Shown piece by piece: positions 39,834 through 45,520 of a stretch of 45,520 nt of DNA. Both the position numbers and the translations under genes were made by a program. Source of the stretch: Lysobacteraceae bacterium (GTDB lineage Bacteria > Pseudomonadota > Gammaproteobacteria > Xanthomonadales > Rhodanobacteraceae); assembly GCA_028871555.1 (NCBI GenBank), contig JAGWNA010000020.1:1-45520 (forward strand), written 5' to 3'. The notes beneath the pieces were generated by a model. The model was not told the origin of the DNA, did no database searches, and saw only the letters and a list, made by a program, of their open reading frames with translations. Position 1 is the stretch's first letter, and each line of letters opens with the position of its first letter.

Positions 39834-42800
39834 TTACAGGCTGACGGGCGCGAGTTTCACCGGTTGCCCGGTCATCACGGTCGGTGCGCCGACGGCGTAG
39901 GCGGCGCGGTTGTAGGCAACCACGTCGCCGGCCAGCAGCGCGTTGAAGCGGCCGATCCGGTCGCCGACCTTCGCCTCCAGCTCCTGCTCGAGCTCCAGCA
40001 ATGCCGCCGGCGGCAGCTGGCCTTGCAGACTGTTGAAGCCGTAGCCCGCCAGCGCCTGCATGCCGCCGTGCAGATCGGAGAGTTCCTTCAGGTCGTCCTC
40101 GATGACGTCGTGCTGCACGCCCTTGGCGTAGATGCTGTCCTTGAACCTGTCCAGTTCGCCGTCGAGCTTCTTCGCCTGCGCCAGGGCATCCGCGTAGCGT
40201 GCGTCGTCACCCGCATTGGCCTCGAACTGCTTCAGCGTGGCGCGCATCGCGGTGACCCGGTTGAGCATGTCGTTCAGGGCGCTGAGCCCGCTGCGTGCCG
40301 CCAGCGCATGCTGCAGTACGGCTTTTTGGGCCGCCATCGCCGGCGCCTGGTTGGGGTCGGCCTTGACCAGCACGCTCTCGCTGGCGCTGCGGCCGTCGGC
40401 GCTCACCGTGACCTGATAGGTGCCCGGCAACACCGCCGGGCCGCCGGGATTGTTGCCGTCCTTGGCGGCCTTCTTCTCGCGCTCGGACTGGTCGAAGTCG
40501 AGCCGGGTGGCGCCGTCGTAGCGCATGTTCCACACGGTGCGGTTCACCCCGGCCTTGGCGTTGGCGTAGCGGGTGGCGATCAGGTGGCCCGCCGCATCAT
40601 GCACGGTGATGGCCACCGCACCGTGCCTGGCCCCCTTGGCCGCCTTCACCGCCTTGGGCACGCTGTAGTCGATGACCACGCCGTCGGGCGCATTGGGCAC
40701 GGTGTACAGCGGCTCGGCGCCCTCGCCGCGCGACCAGCGTACGAACTCGGTGCCGGCGCGCGGCGTGAACAGGTGCAGCGGCTGCTTCGCCACGCCGTCG
40801 CCGTATTCGGCCAGCGGCGCGAAATGGTCGAACACGAAGATGCCGCGGCCGTGGGTGGCCAGCACCAGGTCGTCCTGCACGAACTTCACGTCGAACACCG
40901 GTACCGTCGGCAGATGCGCCTGCAGCGGCGACCAGTGGCCGCCGTTGTCGCGCGAGAGGAAGGCGCCGACGTCGGTGCCGGCCACCAGCACGCCGGCATG
41001 CGCGGGATCCTCGCGCACCACGAACACCGGTGCGTTCGGCAGGCCCTTGTCGATGCGCGTCCAGCTCTTGCCGTAGTTCTCGGTGCGCCAGACATACGCG
41101 CGGCGATCGTCCAGCTCGTGCGCGTCGAAGCCCACGTAGGCGGTGCCCGCTGCGCTGGCCGACACGCCGACCTGGTACACCCGCGCCCATTTCGGCGCGC
41201 CGGGCGGCGTCACGTTGCTCCAGTGCGCGCCGCCGTCGCGGGTGAGCTGCACCAGGCCGTCGTCGGTGCCGGCCCACAGCACCTGCCCGTCCGACGGCGC
41301 CACGCTGAGCGAGAGCAGGGTGTCGTAGGTTTCCGCACCGGACAGGTCGAGGTTCACCGGGCCGCCGGAGAGCGCCTGCCTGGCCTTGTCGTTGCGGGTG
41401 AGGTCGCCGCTGATCGGCGTCCAGTGCAGGCCGGCGTCGGTGGACTTGAACACCACGTTGCCGCCCAGGTAGACGGTCTGCGGACGTTGCGGATCGACCG
41501 CGATCGGACTGGTCCAGTTGAAGCGGTATTTCGCCTGGTCGAGCGGCAGGTCGTTCACGAACGCCGGGCCGTGCAGATAAGGCATCACGAAGTCGCTGCG
41601 CTTGCTGGCGCGATGGAACACCGCCATCGCGCCGTCCTGCGAGTCGTTGTAGATCAGGTCGTCGCCGGCCGGCACCACGTACTGGCCGTCGCCGCCCACC
41701 ACGTTGAACCAGTCGTTGCCGCCGACCACCCTGTCGGCCAGCGAGCTGGATGGCCCGCACCAGCCGCTGTTGTCCTGCAGGCCGGCGCACAGGGTGTAAG
41801 GCGTCTTGCTGTCGGCCGCCACCATGTAGTCCTGCTCGATCGGCAGGGCGTCGAGGAAGCGCCAGCTCTTGCCGCCGTCCTGGCTCAGGTACGCGCCGCC
41901 GTCGTTGCCCTGGAGGATGCGCTGCGGCTGGGTCGGGTCGATCCACAAGGCGTGATGGTCCACGTGCACGCTCTTGTCGAGGACGTGCGCGGTCTTGCCG
42001 CCGTCGTCCGATTCCATCAGGTAGAACGACATGAAATAGAGCTTGTCGGCATTGACCGGCGACACCGCGAAGCGCGAGAAGTAGAACGGCCGCACGTCCA
42101 GCGCATGGTTGTCGCTGACCTCGCTCCACTTGTCGCCGAGGTCGTGCGAGACGAACAGCAGGCCCTTGCCCGGCTTGGTCTCGACCAGCGTGTAGACGCG
42201 CTCGGGGTCGCTCGGCGCGGTGGCCACCGCGATGCGCCCCAGCGGCCCCTTGGGCAAGCCTTCGCCGAGCCGCTTCCAGCTGGCGCCGCCGTCGGTGGAG
42301 CGCCACAGGCCGCTGCCCTTGCCGCCGTCGACCAGGTTCCATGGATGACGCACCACCTGCCAGGTAGCCGCGAACAGCACCTCGGGGTTGCCCGGCGCCA
42401 TGGCGATGTCGATGGCGCCGGTCTGGTTGTCGACGAACAGCGTCTTGTGCCAGCTTTTGCCGCCATCGGTGGTTTCGAACACGCCGCGTTCGGCGTTCGG
42501 TCCCCACGCATGGCCCAGCGCGGCCACCAGCACGTGATCGGGGTTCAGCGGGTCGACCACGATCTTGCCGATCTGGCCGGCGTCGCTCAGGCCCATGCGT
42601 TTGAAGGACTTGCCGGCATCGGTGGACAGGTACACGCCGGCGCCGTCCATGATGTCGTTGCGGATATTGCTTTCGCCGGTGCCCACCCAGACCAGGTTGG
42701 GGTTGGACGGCGCCAGTGCCAGCGCGCCGATCGAAGCCGACGCTTCGTGGTTGAAGATCGGCTTGAAGTGCTCGCCGCCGTCGCTGGTTTTCCACACGCC

Positions 42801-43034
42801 GCCGGCGGCGGCGCCCACGTAGTAGGTCAGCGGATTGCCGGGGATGCCAACCACCGCGGTGACGCGGCCGCCGGCGATGGCCGGCCCCAGGTCGCGGAAG
42901 TGCAGCCGCGCGAACGGCCCCTTGTCGGGCGCCTGGATCGGCGGCGACTGCGCCGGCACCTTGGCGGCGATGGCCGGCATGGTGCCGATCGCGGCAAGGA
43001 TCGCCAGGGGGAGCATACGGAAGCGGTTGCGCAT
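39834..43034 (-). CDS. Exported VPS10/sortilin-like BNR beta-propeller protein
   Basis: This 1066-residue protein has a signal peptide (MRNRFRMLPLAILAAIGTMP, cleavage near residue 23). It is made of repeated BNR/Asp-box blades; at least nine copies of S/T-x-D-x-G-x-x-W/F are visible, for example TSDGGEHF, STDAGKSF, TTDGGKSW, STDGGASW, SQDGGKSW, STDAGLHW, TRDGGAHW and SRDNGGHW. This is the layout of a large ten-bladed VPS10/sortilin-type propeller or two smaller ones. A C-terminal Ig-like part follows (GVNRTVWNMRYDGATRLDFD), with a helical tail of about 180 residues. Databases often label such proteins glycosyl hydrolase, but I see no catalytic motif. It lies between cysB and cysH; a role in sulfur metabolism is unproven. 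Confidence 0.88.
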   Translation of the reverse strand: MRNRFRMLPLAILAAIGTMPAIAAKVPAQSPPIQAPDKGPFARLHFRDLGPAIAGGRVTAVVGIPGNPLTYYVGAAAGGVWKTSDGGEHFKPIFNHEASASIGALALAPSNPNLVWVGTGESNIRNDIMDGAGVYLSTDAGKSFKRMGLSDAGQIGKIVVDPLNPDHVLVAALGHAWGPNAERGVFETTDGGKSWHKTLFVDNQTGAIDIAMAPGNPEVLFAATWQVVRHPWNLVDGGKGSGLWRSTDGGASWKRLGEGLPKGPLGRIAVATAPSDPERVYTLVETKPGKGLLFVSHDLGDKWSEVSDNHALDVRPFYFSRFAVSPVNADKLYFMSFYLMESDDGGKTAHVLDKSVHVDHHALWIDPTQPQRILQGNDGGAYLSQDGGKSWRFLDALPIEQDYMVAADSKTPYTLCAGLQDNSGWCGPSSSLADRVVGGNDWFNVVGGDGQYVVPAGDDLIYNDSQDGAMAVFHRASKRSDFVMPYLHGPAFVNDLPLDQAKYRFNWTSPIAVDPQRPQTVYLGGNVVFKSTDAGLHWTPISGDLTRNDKARQALSGGPVNLDLSGAETYDTLLSLSVAPSDGQVLWAGTDDGLVQLTRDGGAHWSNVTPPGAPKWARVYQVGVSASAAGTAYVGFDAHELDDRRAYVWRTENYGKSWTRIDKGLPNAPVFVVREDPAHAGVLVAGTDVGAFLSRDNGGHWSPLQAHLPTVPVFDVKFVQDDLVLATHGRGIFVFDHFAPLAEYGDGVAKQPLHLFTPRAGTEFVRWSRGEGAEPLYTVPNAPDGVVIDYSVPKAVKAAKGARHGAVAITVHDAAGHLIATRYANAKAGVNRTVWNMRYDGATRLDFDQSEREKKAAKDGNNPGGPAVLPGTYQVTVSADGRSASESVLVKADPNQAPAMAAQKAVLQHALAARSGLSALNDMLNRVTAMRATLKQFEANAGDDARYADALAQAKKLDGELDRFKDSIYAKGVQHDVIEDDLKELSDLHGGMQALAGYGFNSLQGQLPPAALLELEQELEAKVGDRIGRFNALLAGDVVAYNRAAYAVGAPTVMTGQPVKLAPVSL

Positions 43035-43354
43035 GGTTGTCTTTTCCTCGGTGCGAAAGCGGGACGCGCAGCGATGCAGCCGCGGCGCGCAGGCGACTCC
43101 GACGACTGTGAAGGCTTCGTTTGCCGGATTACAAGTGACGAAAGTCCTGCATGCGCAGGTCCGGCAGCGGGCACCGCATGCCGGGAAAGTCGTCCGGCCT
43201 GCGCGCAGGCGTCGGCGTTGCCGAGCTCAGGCGTCGGCGTGCACGGGCATGGCCCTGTCGATGGCCATCGAGGCCGGTCGGTCGGGCACGCAGATACCGG
43301 CCCGCCTCGTTGCGGGACTGCGGACAAGGCCGGCGCGTTGCGCCCGCCGGTGCG
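43035..43354. other. Intergenic region cysH / BNR gene, 320 bases
   Basis: No gene is seen. The stretch contains the perfect palindrome GCCTGCGCGCAGGC (43197-43210) and two direct copies of CAGGCGTCGGCG (43206-43217 and 43228-43239, period 22). These follow the cysH stop and may stabilise or end the cysIH transcript. Promoter elements of the BNR gene must lie here, but I cannot single out good -35/-10 boxes. Confidence 0.5.
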
Positions 43355-44083
43355 TCACGCGATGCCGTGCAGGCCGCATTCGCGCTTGAGGCCGAAGAAG
43401 CGGGTGTCCTCGGCGTCCATGCCCGGTTCCCAGCGGCGGCTGGTGTGGCGGTCGCCGATCGACACGTAGCCCTGCTCCCACAGCGGGTGGTACGGCAAAC
43501 CGTGGCGCGCGAGGTACTGGCCGATGTCGCGGTCGCTCCAGTCGGCCAGCGGGTGGAATTTCCAGCGGCCGTTGCGGTGTTCGGCAAACTCGATCGCGGC
43601 GCGGCTGCGCGACTGGTCGCGGCGCAGGCCGGCGAACCAGCTGGCGGCACCGAGCTCGCCCAGTGCGCGCTGCATCGGCTCGACCTTGCGCAGCTGGTTG
43701 TAGCGGTCGATGCCCGCCACGCCCTGCTCCCACAGCCGCCCATGGCGCGCCTCCATCCAGGCGGGGCTGAGCGGCGAGCTGTACACCTCGAGATTCAGCG
43801 CCAGCCGTTCGGTCAGTTCGTCGACGAAACGGTAGGTTTCGGGAAACAGGTAGCCGGTGTCGATCAGCACCACCGGAATCTGCGGGCGCTGGCGCGTCAC
43901 CAGATGCAGCGATACCGCCGCCTGCGCGCCGAAGCTGGACGACAGCACGTGTTCGCCCGGGATGTTCTCCAGTGCCCATGCCACCCGCTGCTCGGCGGTG
44001 AGCCGCGCCAACGCGGCATTCAACTCGGCCAGCGATTGCGGCTCCGGCGCGGCGGCCTCGATGCGCATCGCGTGCATGTTCAT
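43355..44083 (-). CDS. cysH: Phosphoadenylyl-sulfate (PAPS) reductase
   Basis: This 242-residue enzyme reduces PAPS to sulfite with thioredoxin. It belongs to the adenosine-nucleotide alpha-hydrolase fold: [17 protein letters not shown] is the P-loop-like motif, and [21 protein letters not shown] is typical of CysH. The catalytic cysteine is C236 in KRECGLH near the C-terminus. The CC...CxxC iron-sulfur motif of APS reductases is missing, so PAPS is the substrate. I chose the ATG at 44083, which overlaps the cysI stop as ATGA (44080-44083); the frame runs open further upstream but is antisense-like there. It is coupled to cysI, the next step in the pathway. Confidence 0.95.
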   Translation of the reverse strand: MNMHAMRIEAAAPEPQSLAELNAALARLTAEQRVAWALENIPGEHVLSSSFGAQAAVSLHLVTRQRPQIPVVLIDTGYLFPETYRFVDELTERLALNLEVYSSPLSPAWMEARHGRLWEQGVAGIDRYNQLRKVEPMQRALGELGAASWFAGLRRDQSRSRAAIEFAEHRNGRWKFHPLADWSDRDIGQYLARHGLPYHPLWEQGYVSIGDRHTSRRWEPGMDAEDTRFFGLKRECGLHGIA

Positions 44084-45520
44084 GCCACTACCGTCGCCGC
44101 GATGCGCCGCACCGGCACCGGCGCCAGGATGCCGGTGCGCAGCAGGAAGTCGCCGAAGCCTTCGCCTTGCGTGCGCTCGGCGGCATAGCGCGCGAACAGC
44201 GGGTCGAGCGCTTCGAGGATCGCCGCCTCGTCGACATTCTCGCGATGGACCTGGTTCAGGCGCCGGCCGCCGAAGTCCGCGCCCAGGCGCAGGTCGTAGC
44301 GTCCCGGCCCGCGCCCGACCAGCGCGATCTCGCCCAGGTACGGCCGCGAGCAGCCGTTCGGGCAACCGGACAGGCGCAGCAGGATCGGCGCGTCGACCAG
44401 GCCGTGGCGTTCGAGCGCGGCTTCGAGCTTCGGCAGCAGGTTCGGCAGATAGCGTTCGCTCTCGGCCATCGCCAGCCCGCAGGTGGGCAGCGCGACGCAG
44501 GCGATCGCATGACGGCGGATCGCGCTCTGCCGGCGGTAGCCGTCCAGGCCGTGGGCCTCGACGATCGCATCGATGCGCGCGCGGTCGGCGGCCGCGACGT
44601 TCGCCACGATCAGGTTCTGGTTGCAGGTGAGGCGGAAATCGCCGGCGTGCACCAGGGCCAGTTCGCGCAGGCCGGTCAGCGCGCGCCGTTGGCCGACATC
44701 GGCGAGGCGGCCCGATTCGATGTGCAAGGTGAGATGCCAGCGCCCGTCGTGGCCCTCGATCCAGCCGTAGCGGTCGCCGTTGTGGTCGAAGCGGAACGGA
44801 CGCGCCGGCTGCAGCCGGAAGCCGAGGCGCGACTCGAGCTCGGCGACGAACGCATCCAGCCCGCGGTTGTCGAGCGTGTACTTCAGCCGCGCATGCTTGC
44901 GCTCGCTGCGGTTGCCCCAGTCGCGCTGCACCGCCACCACCGTCTCGGCAACGGCATACAGCTGTGCGGGGGCGACGAAGCCGATCACGTCGGCCAGCCG
45001 CGGGTAGGTGGTCGCGTCGTTGTGCGTGGCGCCCATGCCGCCGCCGACCGCCACGTTGAAACCGCGCAGCTCGCCCTGCTCGATGATCGCGACCAGGCCC
45101 AGATCCTGGGCGAACACGTCGATGTCGTTGAGCGGCGGGATCGCCAGGCCGATCTTGAATTTGCGCGGCAGATAGGTGGCGCCGTACAGCGGCTCGGCCT
45201 CGGGCTCGTCGGCCGCATGCTCGCCGACCAGCTGCTCGCCGTCCAGCCAGATCTCGTGATAGGCGCGCGTCTTCGGCGCCAGGTCCTCGGACAGCTTCGC
45301 CGCCCACGCGTAGGTGATCGCGTGCGCCGGCGACTCGACCGGGTTGGCGGTGCTGACCACGTTGCGCACCACGTCGCCGCAGGCCGCGATGGTGGTGGCC
45401 AGCGCGTGGTGGATCGCGGCGATGGTGGGTTTCAGCTTGCGCTTGATGCTGCCGTGCCACTGGAACGTCTGCCGGGTGGTGATGCGCAGCGTGCCGTTGG
45501 CGTGTTCGCGCGCGATGCGG
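44080..45520 (-). CDS. cysI: Sulfite reductase hemoprotein beta subunit (5' part outside window)
   Basis: About 479 residues of the NADPH-sulfite reductase hemoprotein CysI are present; the N-terminus lies beyond 45520. It reduces sulfite to sulfide using a coupled siroheme-4Fe4S centre. The cluster cysteines are visible in [19 protein letters not shown] and [15 protein letters not shown]-terminal signature pieces are [18 protein letters not shown] and [15 protein letters not shown]. Siroheme for it comes from CysG in the same window. It overlaps cysH by 4 bp, and the NADPH flavoprotein cysJ would be expected just outside the window. No internal frameshift is seen. Confidence 0.96.
   Translation of the reverse strand, partial: RIAREHANGTLRITTRQTFQWHGSIKRKLKPTIAAIHHALATTIAACGDVVRNVVSTANPVESPAHAITYAWAAKLSEDLAPKTRAYHEIWLDGEQLVGEHAADEPEAEPLYGATYLPRKFKIGLAIPPLNDIDVFAQDLGLVAIIEQGELRGFNVAVGGGMGATHNDATTYPRLADVIGFVAPAQLYAVAETVVAVQRDWGNRSERKHARLKYTLDNRGLDAFVAELESRLGFRLQPARPFRFDHNGDRYGWIEGHDGRWHLTLHIESGRLADVGQRRALTGLRELALVHAGDFRLTCNQNLIVANVAAADRARIDAIVEAHGLDGYRRQSAIRRHAIACVALPTCGLAMAESERYLPNLLPKLEAALERHGLVDAPILLRLSGCPNGCSRPYLGEIALVGRGPGRYDLRLGADFGGRRLNQVHRENVDEAAILEALDPLFARYAAERTQGEGFGDFLLRTGILAPVPVRRIAATVVA

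Noticed and set aside
39834..43034. Glycosyl hydrolase or sialidase function for the BNR protein
   Set aside because: Asp-box repeats are structural; no sialidase Arg triad context or other catalytic motif could be identified.
39825..43469. Open frame of 1214 codons on the plus strand opposite the BNR-propeller gene and part of cysH
   Set aside because: It is the antisense frame of a very GC-rich gene with biased third positions; its translation is His/Arg/Ala/Val-rich with no domain, and it spans the end of another gene.

Overview
The window is high-GC, densely packed chromosomal DNA from a Gram-negative proteobacterium. Several features point to the Xanthomonadales (Lysobacterales), most likely Rhodanobacteraceae (Rhodanobacter/Dyella-like): GTAGGAGC-type palindromic repeats between genes, a YtrA-regulator/ABC/DUF2884-type operon, an OprB-type porin, the order scpA-scpB-rluB, and a large BNR-propeller protein inside a cysteine cluster. 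The taxon is an inference from gene content; no rRNA or tRNA gene is visible. I see no prophage, integron, CRISPR array or intact insertion sequence. The window looks like stable housekeeping chromosome with a few accessory operons.

Layout. 1-402 is the 3' end of typA/bipA. 597-8735 (minus strand) is a complete metal-resistance-type module: response regulator and histidine kinase (8 bp overlap), then periplasmic adaptor, HME-type RND pump and outer-membrane lipoprotein channel. 9175-10500 is an OprB-type porin. 10516-11466 is an OxyR-like LysR regulator without any cysteine, divergent from the aconitase acnA (11751-14492). A small lipoprotein, a FadD-type acyl-CoA ligase and a PilZ protein follow. 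Then come about 1.15 kb without a convincing gene and a plus-strand set: scpA, scpB, rluB (with a long Gly/Arg-rich tail) and a YfgD/ArsC-type reductase.

22.1-27.8 kb holds a palindromic repeat, an omega-amidase/methionine-aminotransferase pair, a LysR regulator divergent from azoR, and a periplasmic amidohydrolase. 28.0-31.4 kb is the most coherent regulatory unit: a strong promoter overlapped by a near-perfect palindrome, then a small secreted protein, a YtrA-type GntR repressor, an ABC-2 ATPase and permease with ATGA overlaps, and a DUF2884-like lipoprotein. 31.5-35.8 kb carries fumC, purB, a glutathione S-transferase and a divergent HxlR regulator, separated by several different intergenic repeat families.

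35.9-45.5 kb is a sulfur-assimilation region: cysG-cysK on the minus strand, cysB divergent from cysG behind a consensus-like promoter, a secreted VPS10/BNR-propeller protein, and cysI-cysH (cysI runs off the window). Siroheme made by CysG is the cofactor of the CysI hemoprotein. CysH supplies sulfite, CysI makes sulfide, CysK fixes sulfide into cysteine, and CysB is the expected regulator.

I found no clear-cut undescribed system. The most interesting signals are the YtrA-type operator/promoter with its unknown small secreted product, the cysteine-less OxyR-like regulator beside acnA, the BNR-propeller protein within the cys cluster, and the several regulatory dyads between divergent genes.
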